Source of the DNA: Conexibacteraceae bacterium
GTDB taxonomy: Bacteria > Actinomycetota > Thermoleophilia > Solirubrobacterales > Solirubrobacteraceae
Reading direction: 5' to 3'
Assembly (NCBI GenBank): GCA_009785395.1
Contig: WQWK01000074.1
Location: forward strand, 1 to 8,767
DNA length: 8,767 nt
Below the pieces are notes generated by a model that saw only the letters and a list, made by a program, of their open reading frames with translations, did not search any database and was not told the origin of the DNA. Shown in pieces: positions 1-5,940 of the stretch. The translations under genes were made by a program, and so were the position numbers. Each line of letters starts with the position of its first letter. Within the stretch, counting starts at the first letter, position 1.

Positions 1-523
1 CATTGGGCACGGGCCGAAAGACCTGTCGGGAGACCGGCCGCAGCACCTTCACCTCGCAATCGAGCTGCGCCAGCACAGACGGCACGCCGTAGGCGCTCGA
101 GCCTGGCGCCGCGGCGAAGCGCTCACCGACCTCCCGCTGCACCATCACGACCCAGGACTGCAGCGACGGCAGCTCGGCGATCGTCTTCAGGATCAGGGTC
201 GCGGCGACTCCGTATGGCAGGTTCGCGACCATCTTGTCCGGCGCCGGATCGAGCATCGCCAGGTCGAGCTCGAGCGCGTCGCCGATGTGCAGCTCGACGT
301 TCGCGAACGGCTCGAGCAACCCCCGCAGGTTCGCCTCCAGGGACCGGTCGAGCTCGACCACGTGCACGAAGCCGGCGCGCTCCGCGAGCCGCTGCGACAG
401 CACCCCGGGACCGCCGCCGACCTCGAGCACGACATCCTCATCGGAGAGCGCGGCGAGCCGCTCGATCACGTCGAGGATGTTGCGGTCGACGAGGAAGTTC
501 TGCCCGAGCGGGGGTCGCACCAT
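1..523 (-). CDS. rsmA: 16S rRNA dimethyladenosine transferase RsmA/KsgA, 3' end outside window
   Basis: Methylates the two adjacent adenosines of the 3'-terminal helix of 16S rRNA (A1518 and A1519 in E. coli numbering) with S-adenosylmethionine, a late step of small-subunit assembly in the cytoplasm. The 174 visible codons start MVRPPLGQNFLVDRNIL, matching the family's LGQNFL entry motif. The SAM-binding motif EVGGGPG is at residues 34-40, an acidic ELD at 57-59, and the catalytic NLPY motif at 101-104. A KsgA-like stretch with AYG follows at 144-146, and the visible part ends in FRPVPN, the usual lead into the C-terminal domain. About 90-100 C-terminal residues are probably missing beyond base 1. 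ATG at 523 is the only reasonable start: no ATG, GTG or TTG lies in frame between it and the tatD stop. There is no clear Shine-Dalgarno, so translation may be coupled to tatD, 13 bp upstream. Confidence 0.96.
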   Translation of the reverse strand, partial: MVRPPLGQNFLVDRNILDVIERLAALSDEDVVLEVGGGPGVLSQRLAERAGFVHVVELDRSLEANLRGLLEPFANVELHIGDALELDLAMLDPAPDKMVANLPYGVAATLILKTIAELPSLQSWVVMVQREVGERFAAAPGSSAYGVPSVLAQLDCEVKVLRPVSRQVFRPVPN

Positions 524-536
524 GATCAGTGACGTC

Positions 537-1289
537 TTACCAACTAAACGCGGCGGCCGCGGCCGCCTCCACCTCCCGGTCGAAGTCGTGATAGCTGACG
601 CGCCGCTCGAGCGCGAGCGCCTGCGCGGTCGCCACGACGTTGGCGGGGGCGTTGGGCCTGCCGCGCACCGGCTGCGGCGCAAGGTAGGGCGCGTCGGTCT
701 CGACCAGCAGGCGCGCCGGCGGGACCTTGAGGGCGGCCACACGCAGCGCCTCGTTCTTCGGGTAGGTGACGTTCCCCGCGAATGACAGCCACCAGTCCGG
801 GTGCGCGAGGCACTCGTCGACGCGGGCGGGCATCGAGAAGCAGTGCAGGATCACCTTCACCCCCCTGGCGTGCGAACCGAGGATCGAAAGCGTGTCGTCG
901 TCGGCGTCCCGGGTGTGGATCATCACCGGCTTGCGCACCTCGCGCGCGATCTCGATCTGCGCCTTGAACGCCCGCTTCTGGTCCTCGTGCGGGGCGTGCT
1001 GGCGGTAGTAATCGAGCCCGGTCTCGCCGATCGCCACGCAGCGGGGATGTCGCGCGAGCTGCTCGAGCGCGACGTAATCACTGTCGCCGAAGGCCGTCGC
1101 GTCGTTGGGGTGGATGCCGACCGCCGCGTACACCTCCGGGAAGCGCTCCGCGGCGGCCAGCGCCACCCCGGAGTTCTCGACGCTGGTGCCGATCGTGACG
1201 ATGCGCGTGACACCCGCTGCGACCGCATCCGCGACCAGGTCCTCGTCGGGCGGCTCGCAGCTGCTGAGGTGCGTGTGGCTGTCGATCAT
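537..1289 (-). CDS. tatD: TatD family metal-dependent deoxyribonuclease
   Basis: TatD proteins are cytoplasmic amidohydrolase-fold (TIM barrel) metal-dependent nucleases, linked in various bacteria to 3'-5' exonuclease activity and DNA repair; the precise substrate cannot be told from sequence. The 250 residues match the usual length of 250-265. All expected metal-site motifs are present: DSHTHL with H5 and H7, GETGLDYY with E89, MIHTRDA with H125, LHCFS with H149 and ETDAPYLAP with D199. The C-terminus ends FSW, like the usual F-G-L/W ending. The ATG start at 1289 gives the standard MIDSHTHL beginning. The gene lies 43 bp after metG and 13 bp before rsmA, the conserved metG-tatD-rsmA order. 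A -10-like TAGGGT precedes the start codon by exactly 6 nt, so it may also have its own leaderless transcript. Confidence 0.96.
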   Translation of the reverse strand: MIDSHTHLSSCEPPDEDLVADAVAAGVTRIVTIGTSVENSGVALAAAERFPEVYAAVGIHPNDATAFGDSDYVALEQLARHPRCVAIGETGLDYYRQHAPHEDQKRAFKAQIEIAREVRKPVMIHTRDADDDTLSILGSHARGVKVILHCFSMPARVDECLAHPDWWLSFAGNVTYPKNEALRVAALKVPPARLLVETDAPYLAPQPVRGRPNAPANVVATAQALALERRVSYHDFDREVEAAAAAAFSW

Positions 1290-1295
1290 CGGCCT

Positions 1296-1301
1296 ACCCT
1301 A
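1296..1301 (-). promoter_or_regulatory. possible -10 element for a leaderless tatD transcript
   Basis: The minus strand reads TAGGGT, then AGGCCG, then the tatD ATG. A TANNNT hexamer six bases before the start codon would place transcription start on the A of the ATG, the arrangement of leaderless actinobacterial mRNAs. No convincing -35 is visible. The same bases include AGG runs that could instead act as a weak ribosome-binding site on a metG-tatD mRNA, so the two readings are not separable by sequence. Confidence 0.35.
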
Positions 1302-1332
1302 TGCGATCGCCGACCGGCCTCGCGACCAGGCC

Positions 1333-2805
1333 CTACGCGGGCTGCTTGTCGAGCTTCGGGAAAAGTGGCGGGATCGGTTGCAGCGGTGTCGCGTCCACCG
1401 CCGCGAGCACCGTCGCGGCGCTCTGCGGGATGTACGGCACGAGCTCGACGGTGACGGCACGCAGGCCCTGATGCAGTGACGCAAGCACCGTCGCGAGCCG
1501 ATCGGCGGCCTCCGGATCGCGCGCCAGCTCCCACGGCTTCTGCTCCTCGACATACCGGTTGAGCCGCCGCACGCGCTGCCAGATCAGATCGAGGGCGGCC
1601 GTCAGCTCAAACCTGTCGAAGCGTTCGGCCACCTCCCCCGCCATGTGGTCGAAGTCAGCCGCAAGCTCCTGATCGATGGGATGGTCCAGCGGGACCGTCC
1701 CATCGAGATAACGCGCGATCATCGCGATCGTGCGGCTCGCGAGGTTGCCGTACTCGTTGGCGAGCTCGGTCTCGTAGCGCGTGCGGACGCCGTCGACCCC
1801 GACGTTGCCGTCGGCGCCGAAGACGACATCGCGCATCAGGTAGAAGCGCAGCGCGTCGGTCCCGAACTCGTCCATCACCTCGAAGGGGTCAAGCACGTTG
1901 CCCAGCGACTTGCTCATCTTGCGGCCGTCCTGGGCCATCAGGAAACCGTGCGCGAACACGTGCCTGGGCACCGCAATGCCGGCCGCCATCAGCATCGCCG
2001 GCCAGTAGATCGCATGGAACTTGACGATGTCCTTGCCGATCACGTGCAGCTGCGCGGGCCAGTAGCGGTCGGTCAGGTCCTCGCCGGGGCGCGCGTAGCC
2101 GAGCGCCGTGTAGTAGTTGAGGTCGGCGTCGAACCACACGTAGAAGACGTGGCCCGGGTCCCACGGGACGGTCACGCCCCAGGTCAGCTTGGCGCGTGAG
2201 AGCGAGACGTCCTGGAGGCCCTGCGCGACGAACGCCTTCGTCTCATTCATCGCGCGCTCGGGCATCACGAAGTCCGGCTGCTCGGCGTACAGCCGCTCCA
2301 GATCCTCCTGGAAGGCGGAGAGCTTGAAGAACCAGTTCTCCTCCTGCTCGCGCGTGAGCTGAATCTCATGGATCGGGCAGCGGTTGCCCTCGAGGATCTC
2401 GGACTCCGTCTTGAAGTCGGCGCAGCGCGGGCAGTACCAGCCCTCATAGACGCCCATGTACGTGTAGCCGTTGTCATGGATGCGCTGCATGACCTGTTGC
2501 ACGCGCAGCTCGTGCTCGGGGTCGGTGGTGCGGATGAAGAAGTCGTTGGAGATGTTCAGCAGCGGCAGCATCGCCTGGAAGCGAGCCGCGTTGCGGTCGG
2601 CCAGCTCCTGCGGCTCGATCCCCTGCGCGTGCGCAGCGTCGGCGACGGGCTCGCCGTGCTCGTCGGTGCCGGTCAGGAAGAACACGTCCTCGCCGCGCTG
2701 GCGCATGTGCCGCGCGATCACATCGGTCGCGATCTTCTCGTACGCGTGGCCGAGATGCGGCTCGCCGTTGACGTAATCGATCGCGGTCGTGAGGTAGAAC
2801 GTCAT
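1333..2805 (-). CDS. metG: methionyl-tRNA synthetase
   Basis: Class I aminoacyl-tRNA synthetase that charges tRNA-Met, including the initiator, in the cytoplasm. The 490 residues start MTFYLTTAIDYVNGEPHLGH: the Rossmann fold begins at once, with the HIGH-type signature HLGH at 17-20 and FLTGTDEHG at 43-51. The connective peptide has one zinc knuckle with C125, C128, C143 and H146, the same CCCH pattern as Thermus thermophilus MetRS. FYVWFDA is at 221-227 and KMSKS at 296-300. The helical anticodon-binding domain contains NRYVEEQKPW at 416-425. The protein ends soon after PLFPKLDK, so the C-terminal EMAP/tRNA-binding dimerisation domain found in E. coli and some others is absent, as in the shorter MetRS class. 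No alternative in-frame start is apparent close upstream. Only AGG directly abutting the ATG resembles a Shine-Dalgarno. Confidence 0.98.
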   Translation of the reverse strand: MTFYLTTAIDYVNGEPHLGHAYEKIATDVIARHMRQRGEDVFFLTGTDEHGEPVADAAHAQGIEPQELADRNAARFQAMLPLLNISNDFFIRTTDPEHELRVQQVMQRIHDNGYTYMGVYEGWYCPRCADFKTESEILEGNRCPIHEIQLTREQEENWFFKLSAFQEDLERLYAEQPDFVMPERAMNETKAFVAQGLQDVSLSRAKLTWGVTVPWDPGHVFYVWFDADLNYYTALGYARPGEDLTDRYWPAQLHVIGKDIVKFHAIYWPAMLMAAGIAVPRHVFAHGFLMAQDGRKMSKSLGNVLDPFEVMDEFGTDALRFYLMRDVVFGADGNVGVDGVRTRYETELANEYGNLASRTIAMIARYLDGTVPLDHPIDQELAADFDHMAGEVAERFDRFELTAALDLIWQRVRRLNRYVEEQKPWELARDPEAADRLATVLASLHQGLRAVTVELVPYIPQSAATVLAAVDATPLQPIPPLFPKLDKQPA

Positions 2806-2822
2806 CCTGGTTGTTGAGGGTA

Positions 2823-2845
2823 ACTTCCGGCCCGCACTTCCGGCC
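2823..2845. repeat. 10-bp direct repeat, 13-bp period, upstream of metG
   Basis: The plus strand carries acttccggcc twice, at 2823-2832 and 2836-2845, separated by cgc. It lies 18 bp upstream of the metG start and its distal copy overlaps the left arm of the adjacent hairpin. It could be a pair of protein-binding half-sites, a local duplication or chance in GC-rich DNA. It does not look like a T-box or SAM riboswitch, for which the 76-bp gap is too short. Confidence 0.5.
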
Positions 2846-2871
2846 GCTCGCCCCGCTGGGCGGCGGCCGGA
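2839..2871 (-). terminator. strong GC hairpin between the CAP-like gene and metG, probable terminator
   Basis: A nine-base arm (tccggccgc, 2839-2847) pairs perfectly with 2863-2871. Inside it a second five-base stem (cgccc/gggcg, 2849-2853 with 2858-2862) closes a four-base loop, leaving one bulged base at 2848. On the minus strand it begins 10 bases after the CAP-like gene's stop and ends 33 bases before the metG ATG. It would therefore separate the two units. There is no T-tract after it, which is common for hairpins in high-GC actinobacteria but weakens the call. A role in the metG leader is the alternative. Confidence 0.5.
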
Positions 2872-2881
2872 GGCGGCAGCG

Positions 2882-3628
2882 TCAGCCGAGCCGCTCTAGC
2901 CGCGGCCTGTGCCTGAAGTGGTGCAGCTCCCTGGCCCAGCTGAAGGTCAGGTGTTGCGCCCGGCCCTGCATGATGAGATAGGCGAGCGAGTATGCGTCCT
3001 GGCTGCGCACGGAGGCACCGCCGGCCACGAGCGGGCCGAACCGCAACAGGATGACGTCGCGGTGCAGCCAGCAACCAGGGGCACCGCGGTGGGTGCAGGA
3101 GATGTTCGGGTCAAAACCGTTGGGACCGTCGTCGTACATCCACAGGTAGTTGGCGGACAGGGGTGTGGCGGCCAACGCCCAGATTGCGCCACCGCTGCCG
3201 TAGCCTCGGCTCGGAAACGGCGGGTCCTGCAGCTGCTCTGCACCGGTCTTGGCGAGTCCGTCGAGGTTGGCGGTCAGTCCAGCGATCGGTTGCAGACCCC
3301 GGTTGACGCGCTCGAGGTTGATCGCGACGAACCCGCGCTCAACCGTCGTGAGCCTGCCCCAGTTGGACGGCAGGCGCATCTTGCCAACCCCGTTCTTGGC
3401 TCGGCAGGCGTTGATGTTCTCGATACCCCAGACCTCATCCGTCCGGAACCGGTCGCAGTTGGTTCGTGGATTGGCCGGCGGCACGATGCCAGTCGGGGAG
3501 GCCTGGGCGGTGTGTGCACCGCCACCCCCCAACTGTTCGATCCCGAGGACGATCCCCGCACCGATCACGACGCCAAGAACGCCAGCCAGCAGGCGCCCAC
3601 GACGACGGCTGCGCCGGTTTCCCTGCAT
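2882..3628 (-). CDS. secreted CAP-superfamily (SCP/PR1-like) domain protein
   Basis: Likely exported; biochemical role unknown. A basic N-terminus (NRRSRRRGR, 4-12) is followed by a hydrophobic segment at about 13-32 and a Gly-rich stretch ending AQA-S at 41-44, a plausible signal-peptidase site; an uncleaved anchor is also possible. The mature part resembles a CAP domain: FVAINLERVNRGLQPI at 100-115 matches the family's N-x-E-R-x3-G-L-x-P helix, and CWLHRDVILL at 186-195 matches the GHRxNIL motif, with H189 in the conserved place. YLWMYDDGPN lies at 161-170. Four cysteines (58, 75, 178, 186) could form two disulfides. The 248 residues hold little beyond one domain. The ATG at 3628 has AAAGG four bases upstream. 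It sits between rsmI and metG, divergent from a small anchored protein. CAP proteins act variously as binding or peptidase-like modules; the full catalytic tetrad was not established here. Confidence 0.72.
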   Translation of the reverse strand: MQGNRRSRRRGRLLAGVLGVVIGAGIVLGIEQLGGGGAHTAQASPTGIVPPANPRTNCDRFRTDEVWGIENINACRAKNGVGKMRLPSNWGRLTTVERGFVAINLERVNRGLQPIAGLTANLDGLAKTGAEQLQDPPFPSRGYGSGGAIWALAATPLSANYLWMYDDGPNGFDPNISCTHRGAPGCWLHRDVILLRFGPLVAGGASVRSQDAYSLAYLIMQGRAQHLTFSWARELHHFRHRPRLERLG

Positions 3629-3655
3629 GGAACCTTTGTACTACCGTCTGCCGGG
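3629..3655. promoter_or_regulatory. 27-bp divergent start region of the CAP-like and small anchored-protein genes
   Basis: Only 27 bp separate the two start codons, so at least one promoter must overlap coding sequence or both transcripts must be nearly leaderless. On the plus strand TACCGT (3642-3647) lies 8 nt before the ATG. On the minus strand TACAAA (3640-3635) lies 6 nt before the ATG and overlaps a weak AAAGG. Both are weak -10 candidates and no -35 is evident. Confidence 0.3.
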
Positions 3656-4111
3656 ATGCGTCGTGAGTGGATGCTCGGCGGTGCTCTGATCCTTGTCGCG
3701 GCTGTGGTCGCGGTGGTGCTGATCGTGACCCAATCCGGCTCATCGCCCCGCGCGTCCGGGCCTCCGCCGGAGATGAGCTTCGGGCCGACGGTCCGGCCTG
3801 TCCCGGAGAAAGAGGAAATCATCTACACGAACGGCTGGGCGGTGACCAACAGCAGGGGCCGCGTGGCCGTGTTCGCCGGCAGCGAGCGGGCCGACCATAG
3901 GACCGGCGTGCTCCACATCCTGCGGCACACGCCCGGCGCGACCCTGCTGGACACCGTCACCGTGAGCGGATCCGGGGCGGTCACGCTGGTCTCCCCGCCG
4001 CACCCGGCGAGTCTGGCGGCGGCAGACCGCGCGACGCTTCCGTTCGTAACGGCTGACGGCCGCAGGGGCACGTTCAACGTGGCCACCGAGCGGGTGTCGC
4101 TCGGGCGCTGA
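3656..4111 (+). CDS. small membrane-anchored or secreted protein of unknown function
   Basis: I do not recognise this 151-residue protein. It begins MRREWMLGG and has one long hydrophobic helix at about 7-24 (MLGGALILVAAVVAVVLI), then a Ser/Pro-rich linker with PTVRPVPEKEE. A compact, probably beta-rich domain follows, with NGWAVTNSRGRVAVFAG, LLDTVTVSGSGAVTLV and FVTADGRRGTFNV as alternating strand-like segments. The topology is probably N-in with the domain outside, or a cleaved signal peptide. It has no cysteine and no motif that gives a function. The frame stays open about 250 codons upstream, antisense to the CAP-like gene, but the Arg-Arg/hydrophobic start at 3656 is far more plausible than an upstream start; ATG at 3671 is the alternative. 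No Shine-Dalgarno is visible. Divergence from a secreted CAP-like gene suggests a shared envelope role, which is inference. Confidence 0.75.
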   Translation: MRREWMLGGALILVAAVVAVVLIVTQSGSSPRASGPPPEMSFGPTVRPVPEKEEIIYTNGWAVTNSRGRVAVFAGSERADHRTGVLHILRHTPGATLLDTVTVSGSGAVTLVSPPHPASLAAADRATLPFVTADGRRGTFNVATERVSLGR

Positions 4112-4126
4112 GCTCACTCCGTGAGC
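4112..4126 (+). terminator. short hairpin at the convergent ends of the small-protein gene and rsmI
   Basis: gctcac (4112-4117) and gtgagc (4121-4126) form a perfect six-base stem with a three-base loop directly after the plus-strand stop codon, followed by gcttt. Its left arm covers the rsmI stop codon, because the two genes' stops are only 2 bp apart. The stem is short, so it could end the plus-strand transcript weakly. Confidence 0.35.
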
Positions 4127-4926
4127 GCTTTGTAGAGCGCGTTCGCGCTCGCCCCGGTCAGCTCGGCGACGACCCCGGCCGCGGTACGCGGCTTCGCGCC
4201 CGAGTCCACGAGCCTGCGGACCGCGTCGAGCGCAGGCCCCAGATCCTTCTCGGCCGGCGCCGGCGCCGGACCGACCACGAGCACCACCTCGCCCTTCGGC
4301 GGCTCCTGCGCGTAGCGGGCGGCGAGCTCGGCCGCGTTGCCGCGCACGACCTCCTCATGGATCTTGGTGAGCTCGCGGCAGACCGCGACCGCACGGTCAG
4401 GGTCCAGCTCTGCGAGGATCGCCAGTGAGTCCGCGACGCGGCGCGGCGACTCGAACGCGACCAGCGTCTCCTGACCGGCGAACGCCGCCTCGAGCTCGCC
4501 GCGCTTGCGCGGCAGGAACCCGGCGAAGCGCCAATGGTCCGCTGGCAGCGCGCTCGCGACCAGCGCCGCCAGCGCGGCCGAGGGACCGGGCAGCACCTCG
4601 ACCTCGAGCCCGGCGGCGACGCAGCCGCGCACGAGCACGAACCCCGGGTCGGAGACCAGCGGCATGCCGGCGTCGGAGACCAGCGCCACGACCTCACCGT
4701 CGTGCATGCGCTTGACGAGCTCGGCCGCGCGCGAGCGCTCGTTCTGCTCGTAATAGCTGACGAGCTTGCCCGAGACCCCGTAGTTCTTCAGCAGCGCGCC
4801 GGTCCGCCGCGTGTCCTCGCAGGCGATCACGTCGGCCTCGCGCAGCGCCGCGAGCACGCGCAGGGTGATGTCCTCGACGTTGCCGATCGGGGTGGGACAG
4901 ACGATCAGCTTGCCCTGCCCGCTCAC
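4114..4926 (-). CDS. rsmI: 16S rRNA (cytidine-1402 2'-O)-methyltransferase RsmI
   Basis: Transfers a methyl group from SAM to the 2'-hydroxyl of C1402 in the decoding centre of 16S rRNA. The 270 residues have the tetrapyrrole-methylase fold typical of RsmI: CPTPIGNVEDIT at 10-21, ACEDTRRT at 35-42, ALVSDAGMPLVSDPGF at 81-96 and VLPGPSA at 111-117. They also carry FAGFLPRKR at 135-142, FESPRR at 158-163 and RELTKIHEE at 184-192. The last 45 or so residues form the usual small helical C-terminal domain (AELTGASANALYKALTE). The start is a GTG at 4926, chosen because GAGGGG lies five bases upstream and the protein then begins MSGQGKLIVCPTPIGN as expected. It is 33 bp downstream of the ROK kinase on the same strand and converges, stop to stop with 2 bp between, on the small anchored-protein gene. 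In Bacillus rsmI also lies just upstream of metS-tatD. Confidence 0.97.
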   Translation of the reverse strand: MSGQGKLIVCPTPIGNVEDITLRVLAALREADVIACEDTRRTGALLKNYGVSGKLVSYYEQNERSRAAELVKRMHDGEVVALVSDAGMPLVSDPGFVLVRGCVAAGLEVEVLPGPSAALAALVASALPADHWRFAGFLPRKRGELEAAFAGQETLVAFESPRRVADSLAILAELDPDRAVAVCRELTKIHEEVVRGNAAELAARYAQEPPKGEVVLVVGPAPAPAEKDLGPALDAVRRLVDSGAKPRTAAGVVAELTGASANALYKALTE

Positions 4927-4969
4927 AGCTGCCCCTCGCTCACGATTGCACCAGCCCGCTCACAATTGC
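4920..4969. repeat. three short direct repeats of CGCTCAC across the ROK-rsmI junction
   Basis: cgctcac occurs at 4920-4926, 4937-4943 and 4957-4963; the last two extend to a 13-base near-repeat (cgctcacgattgc and cgctcacaattgc, one mismatch). On the coding (minus) strand the copies hold the kinase stop codon, the spacer and the rsmI GTG start. The 17-20 base spacing suggests a small local duplication; chance is possible. Confidence 0.45.
4932..4937 (-). promoter_or_regulatory. ribosome-binding site fixing the GTG start of rsmI
   Basis: The minus strand reads GAGGGG five bases before the GTG at 4926. No other in-frame start between the kinase stop and this GTG has such a site, so it decides the rsmI start. 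Confidence 0.7.
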
Positions 4970-5934
4970 TCCTGTCTGGCCGCGAGGCCGTCCAGCGCCA
5001 TCGCCGCCGCGCCGACCATGCCGGCCTCGTGGCCGAACTCGGCCGCGACGATCTGCACGTTGTCACGCGACGGTGGCAGCGCGCGCCGGCGCATCTCCGC
5101 GCGTGCGGGAGCGAGCAGCATCTCCCCCGCGCCCATGACACCGCCGCCGACGACGATCATCGCCGGGTTGAAGATGTTCACGAAGCTCGCAAGGGCAACG
5201 CCGAGCCGCTCACCGATCAGGTTCAGAACCTCGCCCGCGGCCGGGTCGCCGTCGTGTGCCAGCTCCGTGACCAGCGGCCCGTCGAGCTCGCGGTCCTCGG
5301 CCAGCGCCCGGCCGAGCGCGGAGGCGGGCTGCTCGGCCGCGATCCGGCGCGCCTCGCGCTTCAGCGCCGTGCCTGAGGCCATCGCCTCAAAGCAGCCGTG
5401 GTTGGGGCAGTTGCCCTGACAGGGCGGGCCGTTCATGTCGATCACCATATGGCCGAGCTCGGCGCCCGCGCCGATCCAGCCGCGGTACAGCTGACCGCCG
5501 AGGATCAGCCCGCCGGAGATGCCGGTGCCGAGCCCGACCAGCAGCATGTCGTCGACGCCCATCGCCGCCCCCGCCCGGGACTCGGCCAGCGCCGCCAGGT
5601 TGCCGTCGTTGTCAACGAACACGGGCAGATCCAGGCGCTCCTCCATCAGCGCGCCAAAGCGGACGTCGGCCAGGGGCAGGTTCACAGCCACCACCGAGGT
5701 CCCGCTGCGGCGGTCGATCAGCGAAGGAATTCCGAAGCCGACCGCTCCGACCTCCCCCTGAGCGGTGTTAACGAGTTCTTGAACAGACGTGGCAATAGTT
5801 TCGAGCAGGGCAGGGGTCTCCTGGCCAAGCATCGAACGCTGTATGCGGTGATGAACTCGCAGACGTTCATCGACCACACCGCCAGCAAGCTTGGTTCCAC
5901 CGATGTCGATGCCGACGACGAGTCGTGAGGGCAT
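4960..5934 (-). CDS. ROK-family sugar kinase, probably glucokinase
   Basis: Probably phosphorylates glucose or a related hexose with ATP (or polyphosphate, as in some actinobacteria) to feed glycolysis and cell-wall precursor synthesis; exact substrate not proven. The 324 residues match the family. GIDIGGTKLAGG (8-19) is the phosphate-binding loop and VFVDNDGNLAAL (105-116) carries the presumed catalytic base D110. LVGLGTGISGGL is at 132-143. ELGH (159-162) gives the sugar-binding Glu and zinc-binding His. The zinc loop GPPCQGNCPNHGCFEAMASG (169-188) supplies C172, C176 and C181; its first two cysteines are three residues apart instead of the usual one. VNIFNPAMIVVGGGV at 252-266 is the typical C-terminal motif. 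There is no N-terminal winged helix, so it is a kinase and not a ROK repressor. ATG at 5934 follows a TATAGT by six bases, suggesting leaderless translation. Confidence 0.93.
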   Translation of the reverse strand: MPSRLVVGIDIGGTKLAGGVVDERLRVHHRIQRSMLGQETPALLETIATSVQELVNTAQGEVGAVGFGIPSLIDRRSGTSVVAVNLPLADVRFGALMEERLDLPVFVDNDGNLAALAESRAGAAMGVDDMLLVGLGTGISGGLILGGQLYRGWIGAGAELGHMVIDMNGPPCQGNCPNHGCFEAMASGTALKREARRIAAEQPASALGRALAEDRELDGPLVTELAHDGDPAAGEVLNLIGERLGVALASFVNIFNPAMIVVGGGVMGAGEMLLAPARAEMRRRALPPSRDNVQIVAAEFGHEAGMVGAAAMALDGLAARQEQL

Positions 5935-5940
5935 GTCGCC

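Noticed and set aside
801..1454. Plus-strand 217-codon frame across tatD and the 3' end of metG
   Set aside because: It is antisense to two recognised genes, has no ribosome-binding site and an Arg-rich low-information composition.
1645..2199. Plus-strand 184-codon frame inside metG
   Set aside because: It is antisense to an intact metG with HLGH, zinc and KMSKS motifs; its composition is the mirrored codon pattern with no family resemblance.
2806..2881. T-box or SAM riboswitch upstream of metG
   Set aside because: The 76-bp gap is too short, and there is no T-box sequence or SAM aptamer core visible; only a simple hairpin and a short repeat.
2909..3655. Plus-strand open frame continuing about 250 codons upstream of the small anchored-protein gene
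   Set aside because: It is antisense to the CAP-like gene, which has family motifs and a signal segment; the upstream frame has no recognisable protein features, and a transmembrane start in mid-protein would be odd.
4951..4969. Twelve-base match to the left half of the E. coli lac operator (AATTGTGAGCGG on the minus strand) next to a sugar kinase
   Set aside because: The matching right half is missing, the copies are direct and not inverted, the site sits at the kinase's 3' end, and no LacI-family gene is present. Chance or local duplication is more likely.
4534..5376. Long plus-strand open frame across rsmI and the ROK kinase
   Set aside because: It is an antisense shadow typical of GC-rich DNA; both minus-strand genes carry full catalytic motifs and the frame crosses their junction.
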